Assembly (NCBI GenBank): GCA_001275005.1
Contig: JWZX01001334.1
Location: forward strand, 1 to 32,025
Reading direction: 5' to 3'
Length of the DNA stretch: 32,025 bases
Origin: Chrysochromulina tobinii
Lineage: Eukaryota > Haptophyta > Prymnesiales > Chrysochromulinaceae
Shown piece after piece: positions 18,475 through 29,800 of the stretch. Numbering within the stretch: position 1 is the stretch's first letter; each line of letters begins with the position of its first letter. The notes beneath the pieces are model-generated. The model was not told the origin of the DNA, ran no database searches, and saw only the letters and a list, made by a program, of their open reading frames with translations. Position numbers and translations under genes: made by a program.

Positions 18475-19491
18475 ATGCGTGACTGTGCCCTGGTATTAGC
18501 CATGCTGATGCTGCAGACTCCTGCAGCCCTTGCGCTGCGTCTCGCCATAATCTCGAAGATCATCGTGGATCAAGTCGAGGGCAGCGTGCCACGCCTCGGA
18601 GGCGGCGGCGTGCAGGCGGCAGTCGCTGCGCAGATAGCCATGCGAGGTCAGAGCGAATGCCGTCTCGTCGCCCCCGTTGGCATGGACTTTGTTGATAGTA
18701 TGCTGCACGGACTTGCACAGCGCCGCGTGGACACATCGGGCGTTTGCCGTCTGAGCCACGTGGCGCTCACTCCCGGCGAGGCGATTACTTATGAGGGTGA
18801 GACCGCCAAGTGGACGCCAATTGGTTGGGACCATTGGGACGAGCTGTGTGCGTGGGTTCCGCAGCTCGCCAGCGCTGCGGATCTCGACGCAGTGCACGTG
18901 ATCGTCGAGGGCGGTGGAAACGGCGAGGTTCGTAGCGTGCTCGCTGCTTTGTCGGAGTTGCCTGCCGGCAAGCGGCGCCCGACCATCTCCGTCGAGCCGG
19001 TTATGCATGTGGTCGACGACTCGAGCGTCGCAGGCCTTGCGAGGATCACGTCCATCGCCGACGTGGTCTCGCCGGATTTACTCACCGCGTACCGCCTCGC
19101 CCGTCCGGATGAGCGGCAAGCAGAGCAGCACGCGGCTCGGAAGGTCGTCGAGGAAGGCGGCGAGGAGGCGCTCGCTGCTCTCGCGCGCGGCTGTGCGTCG
19201 ACGATCGCCCTTAGGCCGACCGCGGTGCTTGCCATTCGTGACGGCGCACGAGGCTCCTATTTGCTGTGCAACGGCGAGCTGAAGCATGTGCCCGCCCTGA
19301 AGTTGGACGAAGTACAAGATCCGACGGGCGCGGGCAACGGCTACGCAGGTGCGCTCGCCGCCCAGCTCGCGAGCGGTGCGACGCCGATGGACGCGGCCGC
19401 AGTCGCATCTGCGGTCGGCGCGGCCTTTTGCCGTACTCGCGACTGGGCTCCGACGCTCGAGGAGGGTGTAGCGTTCTGCTTTGGCCCGTAG
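18475..19491 (+). CDS. PfkB/MAK32-like carbohydrate kinase homologue with Asp-to-Asn change
   Basis: The 338-residue protein follows the ribokinase/PfkB plan. The N-terminal glycine signature is RLGGGGVQAAVAAQIAM, then CRLVAPVGMDFVD, a substrate-lid region, VVSPDLLTAYRLA, VLAIRDGARGSYLL, and the PfkB signature 2 block DPTGAGNGYAGALAA. In active PfkB enzymes this block is D-T-x-G-A-G-D, and the last Asp is the catalytic base; here it is Asn. The GGGG start and the DPTGxGN form are what I remember of the fungal MAK32 branch, so the change may be a subfamily feature rather than decay. The N-terminus (ALVLAMLMLQTPAALAL) is hydrophobic enough to be a signal peptide or organelle leader. Length is normal for PfkB proteins. 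Whether it phosphorylates a sugar is open. Confidence 0.85.
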   Translation: MRDCALVLAMLMLQTPAALALRLAIISKIIVDQVEGSVPRLGGGGVQAAVAAQIAMRGQSECRLVAPVGMDFVDSMLHGLAQRRVDTSGVCRLSHVALTPGEAITYEGETAKWTPIGWDHWDELCAWVPQLASAADLDAVHVIVEGGGNGEVRSVLAALSELPAGKRRPTISVEPVMHVVDDSSVAGLARITSIADVVSPDLLTAYRLARPDERQAEQHAARKVVEEGGEEALAALARGCASTIALRPTAVLAIRDGARGSYLLCNGELKHVPALKLDEVQDPTGAGNGYAGALAAQLASGATPMDAAAVASAVGAAFCRTRDWAPTLEEGVAFCFGP

Positions 19492-20039
19492 TTAAAAGGA
19501 ATAAAACTTAGCGCGTCGTTTCATCCGGCACCTAGGGGGAGCAGCCCTGCCGTGATCGTGATTTTAAGTGGACCTTAGTTGATAGTTCCTAAGGGTCACG
19601 CGGTGCCGCCGACGCCCGCAGCGCGGCCATCCGGCGCAAACGACAGCTCTTGCGGCCGTATGAGTTGTATGTCCGGTCCGCCTCTCGTCTCGTTTCCGTC
19701 GTCCCCGGTGCCCGGAATTGGAGCGGAGTTCGTCGGCCGTTCGGAGCGGTTCCGGTTGACCACACAGGACCTACTTGTGTGGGACCTCAGGGAGAGCTCC
19801 TGAGCCTGCCCTGTCGTGTGTGGTAGTGGACAGACCAACAACCCGCGCGGAAAGCCCTATCGTCTCACCTGCCCCACGCGTTCCCCGCCTCGCGCTGCCC
19901 CACCCCCAGTGCCGACTGCCGTGCCAGCCGCGTCGTGCCCGGGGTGTGAAGACTCTTCGGGGTGTGAAGACTCTTCGTCCGCTCCCACCTTCAAGCCTTG
20001 GTCACGGCTGATCAATGCCGTCATGCGCCGAGCACAGCC
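19492..20039. other. Convergent intergenic region with 18-bp tandem repeat
   Basis: These 548 bp lie between the ends of the PfkB and glutaredoxin genes. Small Pro/Ser-rich frames on either strand are not convincing. One perfect 18-bp tandem duplication is listed separately. No RNA gene seen. Confidence 0.4.
19941..19976. repeat. 18-bp perfect tandem duplication
   Basis: The unit GGGGTGTGAAGACTCTTC occurs twice without interruption (19941-19958 and 19959-19976). Identity is complete, implying a recent duplication. It contains the self-complementary core GAAGACTCTTC-like GAAGA/TCTTC. Confidence 0.97.
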
Positions 20040-20870
20040 TCAGACCGCCATCACGTCGTAGAGCGGCACATCGCCCTTCTTCGCAAAGTAGTCCAGATAC
20101 GCACGTGTTTTGGCTGGGATCGCAAGGCCCTTGATGAGCGTGAGCGAGCGCAGCCTTGCCCACAAGTCGATATCATCATAACTGAAGCCGATGCCTTCGG
20201 TGCAGGCCTCCTTGCTGTAGATCATTATGTCGAGCTCGAGGAGCTTCTTGTTAAGCTGGGGGATCAGCTCTGCCGACTCGGCGAAGGCCTCCGCGTACTT
20301 TTCATACTTGAGGCCAAGGGGCATGTCCGGGTTGCCTTTCCACTGCTCTTTCTCAAACGGCGGCATCTGGTGGTTGTTCACGAATGCGTCGCGTCCCGCC
20401 TTCTGCATGAACTCGGGCAGCGGCACCATGACGTACCGCGGTCGCTGTAACATGCGGCACATCGTCTCAACCGACTTTTGCCATGCCTTGAGGTCCGTGC
20501 GGCCCGACGCCGGCGCAATGGTGCCCTCCTTATCCATCTTGGCGATTATGTCCAGCGACTCTGGCATCGGCCCGTCCTCGTCAACCCAGATTGGTGCGAT
20601 TTTCTTTCCAACCAGCTTGGTCGGCGTGTCCTTGTCGTCGTTGCCCATGAAAATGAGCTTGTGTTTGATGCCCTTAACACCCATTGCCACGCGAACGCGA
20701 ACACAGAATGGGCAGTGGTCATACACATAGAGCTCAGGAACGGCGGACATGGCCGCCACAATGGTACGGCGTGCCGATGGCAGTGCCGATAGCTGCGCTG
20801 ATTTAATGCAAAAAACAGCAGGAAGGAGCGCAATGAGCGTCAGCAAGCGAGAACCTCTTGCCGACTCCAT
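20040..20870 (-). CDS. Glutaredoxin 2 (GrxB type) with N-terminal leader
   Basis: From the ATG at 20870 (MESARGSRLL) the protein has 276 residues, about 60 more than E. coli Grx2. The extra is an N-terminal leader: a hydrophobic stretch (LLTLIALLPAVFCIKSA) followed by a Ser/Arg-rich segment (LSALPSARRTIVAA). The mature part begins ELYVYDHCPFCVRVRVAMG with the CPFC active site, then NDDKDTPTKLVGKKIAPIWV and MPESLDIIAKMD, which together form the thioredoxin fold with the cis-Pro and glutathione-binding residues. The all-helical, GST-like C-terminal domain of Grx2 is present to the end (SYDDIDLWARLRSLTLIKGL and the short tail DVMAV). The enzyme reduces protein and glutathione disulfides using glutathione. 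The leader suggests import into the ER or plastid. GrxB is chiefly a proteobacterial family, so bacterial ancestry is likely. Confidence 0.92.
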   Translation of the reverse strand: MESARGSRLLTLIALLPAVFCIKSAQLSALPSARRTIVAAMSAVPELYVYDHCPFCVRVRVAMGVKGIKHKLIFMGNDDKDTPTKLVGKKIAPIWVDEDGPMPESLDIIAKMDKEGTIAPASGRTDLKAWQKSVETMCRMLQRPRYVMVPLPEFMQKAGRDAFVNNHQMPPFEKEQWKGNPDMPLGLKYEKYAEAFAESAELIPQLNKKLLELDIMIYSKEACTEGIGFSYDDIDLWARLRSLTLIKGLAIPAKTRAYLDYFAKKGDVPLYDVMAV

Positions 20871-23800
20871 TTTTCTCGCGCTTTGGTGTGTGAAAAAAAG
20901 CGAGACGTTGTACATGTACATACATGTAGGCTGTTAAACCTCGGCCGTCTACTAGGGGGTAGGGTTAGTGTTGACTTGACTTGACTTGACTCAGCAAGGA
21001 GCGCGTCGAAGCGGACGTGGCGACGCTCCAGTACATCCTGCTGCCCGGCTCGCCCTTTGAGCTGCCCGAGGAGGAGTGCAGCCAGGCGCGCGAGCAAGAC
21101 GTCGTTGGGCAGTTGTTTAGACTGAGTGTGGACGCGATGCCCATCGTGGACGTGACAGAGCAGCCGTCGCTCATCGCTGGTGCCCTGCTAGCCGCACTAC
21201 CGCAGCACACAGCATCTACGCCAGCGCCGCGCATTGCCATCGTATGCATGACCAAGCGGCCGACGGCGCTCTCAACGTGGCTCAGTTACCACCGATTGGT
21301 GTGCGGCATCGATCGTTTCTATTTGCGCGTCGAGGATACGCCGGAGCTCGCGGTGTTGCTCGGCTCGGCGCCGTGGGACGCGTGCGTCGAAGCAGAGTAC
21401 AGCAGCGGCGTGCGTGACTACTTTCTCCAGGTGGACCGGCAGAATCAGCACATCAACTCGGTGTTGCCGCGGGCGCGGGCTGCAGGCTTCACATACTTGC
21501 TCCATATCGACGATGACGAGCTGCTGTACTGTGCTGGCAATATGAGCGGTCTGCACGCCGCACTCTCCAACGCGCCGGCCTCGACGAGCAACCTGCACGT
21601 GCACAACCTCGAGGCGTTGCTGCCGCACGCGGAGTGCGTCAATCCCTTTACGGAAGTGGTTGCATTCCGGCACGACACTGCGGACTTTTGCGCGTATGCA
21701 AATGGAAAGTCGTTCGGCCGTCTCTCTGATGCAACGCTGCGCGCCGCCGGCCCGCACAACTTTGGATCCGCCCCGTCGCGCACGCACCAGCTGCCACCCG
21801 CCGCAGCGGTCATCTTGCACTTCGAGAGTGCGAACGCGACCGTGTGGCGTGCCAAGTACTTAGACCTGGCGAGCCAGCACGCGGGCAGCGATGCCGTGCG
21901 CCAACAAGCACCTTCCGCCTTCTACTCTGACTCCATGCGCGCACTCAGCGCCGTCGTGGGCGCCCAGGCAGCGGGCGACGCGGGCGCGCTAAGGTCGGCG
22001 GAGGAGGACGCGAGTGCCTTGTACGCCCGATGGAAGTTGGCGAGAATGCCGCTGCCGCCGCCGCCCGCCGATGGCACGCCTCGCTTTCTCGCTAAGGAGG
22101 GTGTCACGCTCATCAATGTGCTCGCACAGCCTCGTATCGCTCCGCCGTGGCCGCCGCCGATGCCTCACATACTGGCACCTGCGGCAGAGCTGGCGCGCGC
22201 GAAAGCGGAGGGCGCGCCGGTGCTACAGCGACTCGAGGAGCTCCTGCGCGATGCGAATCTTGTCGAGTGGGCCGCGCACGCGAACGCGCTGCACGCCGCC
22301 GCCGACCGCGTGAGCTATCTAGATAATGTCCTTCTGAGCGGCGCCAAGAGTGCGGGGTTCTCGGTGGGCGCGAGGCTGCGGCTTCGTGGCGCGGTGCTCC
22401 ACGCTTGCCGCGAGCGCGACCGTGGCGAGCTCACTCAACCATGAGATGAAGACTAGTCAAGTTTCGAACGTATAGATCTGTATAGCCGTCAGGTCTGCAC
22501 CTTTTCCTTAAACGCACCACACCGGACGAGAAGTGTGCAACCGGCGCATCCGGAATCTCGTCGATCCGCTCCCGAGTCCCGACCCGGGAGAGCGGAATAT
22601 TGGGAATAACATCGCGGACAACTGTGAGGACAAGGCTCAAGTGCGCGTCGGCGAGGCTGTGTGACGTGACGTGTGTGGACTGCCGCTATCTATCTCCTCC
22701 TATCTATCTCCTCCGGGGGCTATCTGTATCTCGCAATTCGTATTCTGGCTGCGGCCCTGTGGCACTGCCGTGCTCGCTCAGCGGCGGCATGCGAGGCGTT
22801 GTGCTCGGCGGCGTGTGCACTCTCCGCTCAAATTTGAGCACACTATGGAGCTCGTTATACTCGACGAAGCCGTTGCCGTTGATGTCGAGGATGCTGAAGA
22901 GCCCGTCTAATTCCACCTCGGGTACGCCATCGTGGCCCAGCACCTCCAGTGCACGGCGCACCTCCGCCTTGGTGCACCTGCCATCGCCGTTGCGGTCCCA
23001 TTGGCGGAAGAGGTCGACGACGCGGCTGTGGTTCTCAGCGAGCACAGAGCGCAGGTACTGCACCCCGTCCTGCACCCCAACGGACAGCGGCGGCGGCAGC
23101 GGCGGCTGCGGCGGCGGCGTGGGCAGCTTGAGAGGAGAGTGCTGGGCGGCAGCGGCGCTGTTGGCACCCGCCATCCACTTCGTGGCAGTGCTCGCGACCA
23201 CGCCTGCGTCCGTGCTATTGTACACGCCCGCTCGAGTCATCACCGCCGCCTCGGTACGCGCGGCTGCGACCAGCTCGGCGCGTGGCGACGGTTTGCCAGG
23301 GGACTTGTCCCCCTTTGGCGGCGCCTTGGGAGCCTTGCTGCTACTCGGCCCCGCCCCGCCGTCATGCATCTTCTCGCGCCACGCTGCAGGCATCCACAGC
23401 TCCGACGCTGCATTGGCCTCGCCCTTCTGACGCGCTGCGTCGAGCGCTGCCCGCGCCTCAAGCACTAACGAATCCTTCTGTTGGGCGAGGGCTTGCTCCT
23501 TGTCGGCGCGTGCCTCGCGCCGTGCGGCCGTAACCGCCTCCACGATGGCCTCTTCGGCCTCGCGCCGCGCGAGCGAGACTGCGGCCACGAGTGCCGCGTT
23601 ACCTGTATCCTCTACTGATCGCACCGCCGCCTTCTGCTCTGCCTCTAGTGTCCGTCGGAGAGCCGTGAGTTCCTCTTCCTTATCGGCCGCCCATGCGCGC
23701 CGCTCGACCGCGAGCTCGGCCGCCCTGGCCTCGGCCATCTCCTTGCGCACCGCGGCCACCGCCGCCGCCTTGTCCGCCTCGCCTTGCCGAGATAGCGCCT

Positions 23801-26800
23801 CGAGGGCGGCGGCGCGCGCGTCGGCCGCCCTGGACTCGGCTGTCGCAAGCTCGGTGCGCTTCGCCAGCTCGAGAGACTGCCGGAGCTCCGCGAGCTGCGT
23901 CGCGCTCGCGTCCGCCGCCTGCCGGCGCGCGTCGAACAGCGCCGTGCTGAGCGCCTCGTCCGCCTGCCGACGCGCCGTCGCGAGCGCGGTCGCCTTTTCG
24001 AGATCCGCGGTGCGCTGGAGGTTGGCGATCTCCGCGCGCACCTCCTCAGCCCCTTGGGTCCGCGCGGCGGCGAGCTCTGCCTCGTTCACGCGCGCCACGC
24101 CCTCGAGAGCCAATCGGACCGCGACCTGCTTCGTCAACTCGGCGTGCACACGCGCCTCGGCGAGCGCGGCGGCCGTCGATTCGAGCGCCTCCCTTTGCGC
24201 CACGGCCAGCGCGGCCTCTCGCTCTGCCGTACTCACGAGGTTGGCCGATCGAATCTCCGCGGCGATCTGCGTGGCGGCGTCGGCGCGCGCGGCGGCCAGT
24301 GCCGTCTTGCGCTGAGCCTCGGAGGCGCTGAGCGCCGTTGCGAGCGCCTCGTCCTTCTCGCGCGCCGCCGCCTGCCTCACCTTCGCGATCTCGGTCGCCA
24401 GATTGGCCGCGTACTCCTCGTTGAGCGCGCGTCGCGTCTCCGCCGCTACCTTGGCGCGCAGCTCGTCGGCGGCCTCGGCACTCCGGCTGCGCGCCTCGGC
24501 AAGCGCCGCCGTGAGCTCTGCCTGTGCCGCCTCCCGAGCCGCCGCGAGCCTCACGAGGAGCTCAGCCTCAACTTGGCTTCGGATCTGTGTCGCGGCCGCC
24601 GCCACCGCCGCCTGCATCTGCGCCGCCCCTTGCTTTTGCGCCGCTTCGAGCGCCTCAGCTTTTTCCGCGCGGAAGGCGGCCTGCGCACCCGCCGTCGCCG
24701 CCGCCACCGCCGCGTTCCGTTCCTCTTCAGCGAGGTGACGTGCGGCCGCAAGGGCCGCTTCCTTCTCCGCCTCTGCCGCCTTTGCGTGCCGCTCGTAGGC
24801 GGCGGCGATGGCGGCGGCTTTCTGCTCATCCATTAGCCGTTTGGCGCCCGCGATGGCGCTCGCCCGCTCAACCTCCATCTGGCGCCGCGCCGTCGCGAGC
24901 GCCACCTCCTTCTCTCGCTCGAAATCCGCACGTAGCTGCTCGCGCTGCTCGGCAAGGGCCGCCGCGCTCGCCTCCTCCGCCGCCCGCACCGCCGCGGTCA
25001 TCTCGGCTGCCTTGGTCTCATTCCACGCGCGCTCAAAGGCCGCGTTGCTCGCGGCGGCCTCGACCTGCGCCGCGTCCTTCCAACGCTGCCGCTGCGCGAG
25101 TACCGCGGCTTGCAGCTCCTCTGCGAACTTTTCGCGAGCCGCGGCCAGCGACGCCGCCTTCTCCGCCTCGGACGCCGCCATCAGCGTCGCTTGCATGCTC
25201 ACGAGCTCATCGGCGGCGGCCTTGCGCAGCGTGCTGGCCAGCTCGTGGGTGGCCGCCTCGCACTGCTTCTTCATCGCCTCGACTGCGCTCACACGCTCAC
25301 GCTCGCTCAGCACGCGCTGCTCGGCTGCGGCTCGCGCGAGCTCCAGTTCCTTCGTACCGTCGGCCGCGCGCCGTGCGGCAGCGAGAGCCGAGACGAGCTC
25401 CGCGTGGGCAACCTCGGCCTGCGAGGCGAGCGCCTGCTGCTGCTGCTGCTGTGCGTACTCGCGTGCCTGCACGAGCCGCGCCGACCACTCTGCTTCGAGC
25501 GCCTCCGTGAGCTGTGAGAGCTCACGAGAGCGCGCCGCCTCGGCCTCCCGCCTCTGCTGGTTGGCCGCGGCGGTGAGAAGTGCGGTCCACTGCTGCTCCT
25601 GGCGCGCACGCAGGCTCTCGAGCTCGAGACGGCGCTCCTCCTCGGAGGCAATCCGCGCCATGTCGAGCGCACGCGCCTTTTCCACATCGGCCTGCTGCTG
25701 ACGCGCCGCGGCCTCTGCTTGCGCCTGCGACGCGAGCAGCCTTTTGTGCTTGCTCATCTCGGAGGCGAGACGGTCCTCAGCGCCCGCACGCATGGCAGCG
25801 AGTGCGGCGTCGCGCTCATTGTCGGCCGCCTGCTTCGCGGCCGCGACCGCCTGCGCTGCGTGCTCCTCCATTGTCGCCTTCATGGCGGCGAGTGCCTTTG
25901 TCTGTTCGACATCCGCTACCCCCGCCGCCGCCGCGAGTGCCGTCTCCTTGGCCGCATTTGCCGCCTTGACGGCGGCCGCGACGGCCGCCTCCTGCCGCTG
26001 CTCGGCGGCCAGCTCGGCGGCGGCCAGCACGGCCGCCTGCTCCGCTTGCGCCGCGAGCCGCAAAGCCCGGAGCGCCTCCGCACGGTCGGCCTCCATGGCG
26101 CTGCGCAGCTCGGCCAGGTGCTGCGAGAGAGCATTCTTGGCGCTACTTAACGTCTCGGCGACTCTCCTTTCCCCGAGCGCGTCCGCAGAACGCTTGACGG
26201 CAGCCATCTCTTCGCCCTGGGAGGCCTCAAACTTTCGTCGCGCAGCCTGCACTGCTGCGAGTAACTCCTGCTCTGCCGTGACACGTGCGAGCTTTAGCTC
26301 GTTCTCACGAAGCTCGTCGCAGGCGCGCTGCACTCGCGCGACCTCGGCCGACTTTTCAGCCGCAGCCGCGGTCAGAGCCGTCTCGTAGGCCCGCTGCGCA
26401 CGCATTGGACTGCCCCCCACACGCGGCCGCTGAACTGCGGCGATGAACGCGACAGCGGTTTCGCACGAAAGTTTTCCTCATTTGGATGCTTTCGTCATGA
26501 TCGACATTGACTTTGTTTTTGTGGACATCCCCAGCTTCTTGCAGATGTTCTATGCCGGACGTCGACTAAGCGCCGCAGCGATCGCCGGGCAAAGCATGGT
26601 CCGTAACGCACACAAACAATGCCAAGCATACGACCTTTCGGCCATCGTCCCCTACTCGGCAAGTGTGAGGAATGCGATCAAGACAAATTGCTTTGGTTCG
26701 ATTTACAGCGCGTTCAGCGGCTTCGCGATCTATTATGCAGATGCCCTTCGCGAGGCTTCACCGAAGCCCAGCTACACCTGGTGGAACAGTTCCAATGCGA

Positions 26801-29800
26801 ACGATCACATAGCAATCTTGAACCAAGTATTGGGCCTCAATCTGAAACCCACACAGTTCAATTCATTTCTGCTCTCCAATGAACACCGTGCTATGAATCT
26901 TAGACTGAGCTATTGGGGCATGCGCACTGGACATCCTTTTCTGCTTGATCCGCGCTTTAGGCCCATGTATCATTGGGGGCAGTCGTAGCCTATAGTTGAT
27001 ACTTGTCCACGTCATGCTCGGCTCGACGCGACGACGCCCCGCCGACGTCCCGCGGCCCGGCTGTCTTTAGAGATTAGACGGTCTTACATGGCGTTACGCG
27101 GCTGAAAGCCCCCCGTGGGGGGCCGGACCGACGCGAGTCTCAACGCGAGTCCCGACTGCGCGAATAAGGCGCACGCGCGCGCCCGGCCGTGCCGCAGGCC
27201 GGCCCCGCGCACCTGTGGCTGCTGCGGCGCGACCACCCCTCTCCTGCCAGAGCCAGTAGCCGGCAGGCAGGCCAGCCTTGCTGCGGTCAACGATCAACGC
27301 CATGGCCACCCTTTCGGATGTATGTGTCTGTCCTCACCATGAGACGGAGAGAGCGGGGTGGCAGGCCAAGGTGCAGGGTGTGCGTGAGGGGTTTCGTGAA
27401 CAAAGTTGGAATCTTGGAAAGGCTGTTTGCGGGCTTCGTTTCGGTACCGAAAACGAGCGGTTGGGACCGAACGGGTCTCTTAAGCTGACTTGCCACGTTC
27501 CTGACCGTAAATGAACGCTAGCTCGTAGGTGGAGGTAGGAGGTCCTGTGCCTCAAATCTTTGTGATGAATCGAGCTGGAGTTCTCGTAGTGCTCGATAAG
27601 GCAGGGCTCCGCTTTTTGACGGGCGTTGACACGCTGCCGTTGGCGGGCGTCAAGGTGGGCGACGGCACGCTGCCGCTGGCAAGCGCCTCCAGGCGCATCT
27701 TCTGTTGGAGCGGTGGCGTAGGGACGAAGAAGCGCGCTTGGCGCGGCGAGGCAAGCGGCGGGGCATGGGGCGAGGCGAGCGGCGCGGCATCGGCATTCTC
27801 GGAGCGCCGCCTCTCGAGACTTGGCGAGCTAAACGCCACCTCCTCATTCTGCTCGCAGCCGCGCTTCGACAGCTGGAAGGCCGCCACTATTCCGTCCGTG
27901 CGAGCGACAGCACGGTAAGGGGCCGCGAGGGGAGCGCTGCCTCTGGCGCTGCCGCTAGCGAGTGCCTCAACGTAGGCGCCTCTGCCGCTGGCAAGCGCCT
28001 CACTCCTACGCCGCAGCGTAGGGGCGATGGCAGAATCGCGTTGGTCGAACTGGTAGTCTAGCTTGTCCAATTCGTTGTCCGACGTAGCAATCGACAAATG
28101 TGGTGTGCGCCGCTGTCGTTCGAAAGAGGCTGCGCGCTCGGAGCGAGGCTCACTGCGCCTCTGTCGTTCGAAAGAGGCTGCGCGGACGGAGCGGGGCTCA
28201 CCAATACCCGGTGTGACGGGCAGTGCGGACGGTGCGGGCGATGGCGAGCTGCTGTTGTCGAGCGCAAGATGTTCGGCGTATGCACTCTCCCCCGCCAATC
28301 GCTTCTCTAGTTGCTCTAAGTGGAGAAGGCGCTCTCGGCGCTCTGCTCTTGGCGAACTCTTGGCGCTCCACGCGCTCTGCTCTTGCCGTTGCGGCATAGG
28401 GCCGAGGCGCAGCTGCTCTTGTCGCCTCGGGGTAAGGGAACCAGAAACCGCGCGATTAGTACTGCCGCTGTAGCCCAACTGGTGGCCTAACTTGTCTAGT
28501 TGGAAGTCCAATTGATCCAATTCATCGCGCAATTGGTACTGGCGCCGCTCGAGGTGAGACGGCGTGCCGGCCGCCGCCGCAAATAGCCCGTCCGCGTGGG
28601 CGACGGCGCGGTAGGCGTCCGCGAGGGGTGATGTATCGCTCCCGCCCCCACGTGCTCTCTCCTCCTCAAGCAGCCGAGTGAGCGCTAAGTGCACCTCGCT
28701 GCTACTCGGTCGCTCCGCCGGTTCGAGCGACGTGCAATTGTCCACCACTTCCCGCAGACCCGACGGGAGGAAGGCCTCGTCCTGGAGCTGCGCCACGGGC
28801 CGCCAGGCGCCCGATGAGATGCATGTGCGAATGGCGGTAGCGCGCTCGTCAACGGACTCCGGGATCAATTTGACCATCGCGGGCCATTCCTTGTAGTACA
28901 GGGGCTTGATTGAAGTCAAGCGCGTCAAGAGGCATCCGAGAGCCCATAAGTCGCTTGGAATGTCGAGCGCGCGCTTCGCTGACCAGAGCTGTGCAGTGCC
29001 CAAGTTTGACAGCAACTCCGGAGAGAGATAGAGCATCGTCTCATTGTCGGCGGCGAGGGGCTCAGAGACGGAGGAGGCACCGGGAGAGCCGCTGCCGGCA
29101 GCATTGCCGGCCTTGCCTCGTTGTGGTGATGTGCGTGCTGAGGGGTTCGCGGCGGCGGCGGCCGCGGCGGTTGCGGTGGCCGTGGCGCGGGCATGCGTCG
29201 CACGCAGCCGACACATACTCGGCCCATAGTCGGTAAGCTGGGGTTGCATCTGGGCGTCTAGCAGTACGTTGCCAGGATGGAGGGCCGCGTGGGCCACCCC
29301 CTGTCCATGCAGGAACATGAGGCCGTCGACGATGGCGCACGCCATGTTGTTCCACTCGGTGATCAGACTGAGCCGGAGCGAGAGAGCGGACTGACCCGGA
29401 GCAGACTCAGCCAGGTGGAGAAGCCGCTGTAAGCTGGTGGGGCAGCGTGGTGTGAGGAGCGCATATTGGCGTACGCCGTTCGTCGCCATTCCGACGATTG
29501 GCAACACGTGAGGGTGCATTCGCTCGTGGGGTGAGAGAGAGTAAAGCGCGAGGGCCACCTCAACAAGCGCCTCGTGCGCATGGCGCGACACCACCTCATC
29601 AGGCAGGATGCGGGCGGCGAGCCCGTCGGGGAGCAATGGAGCGATAGAGGCGGCGATGGTTCGTGAGGCATGGGCGCCAGCGGCGGGCAGGGGCGGGGGC
29701 AATTGGCGTGGCGAGACGAGTTTAAACATGGAGCGCGGCGATGGCTGTGCACGTGAACGCGGGGAGGCCCGTATGTCGTCGACTGCCCGAACCTCGCCGA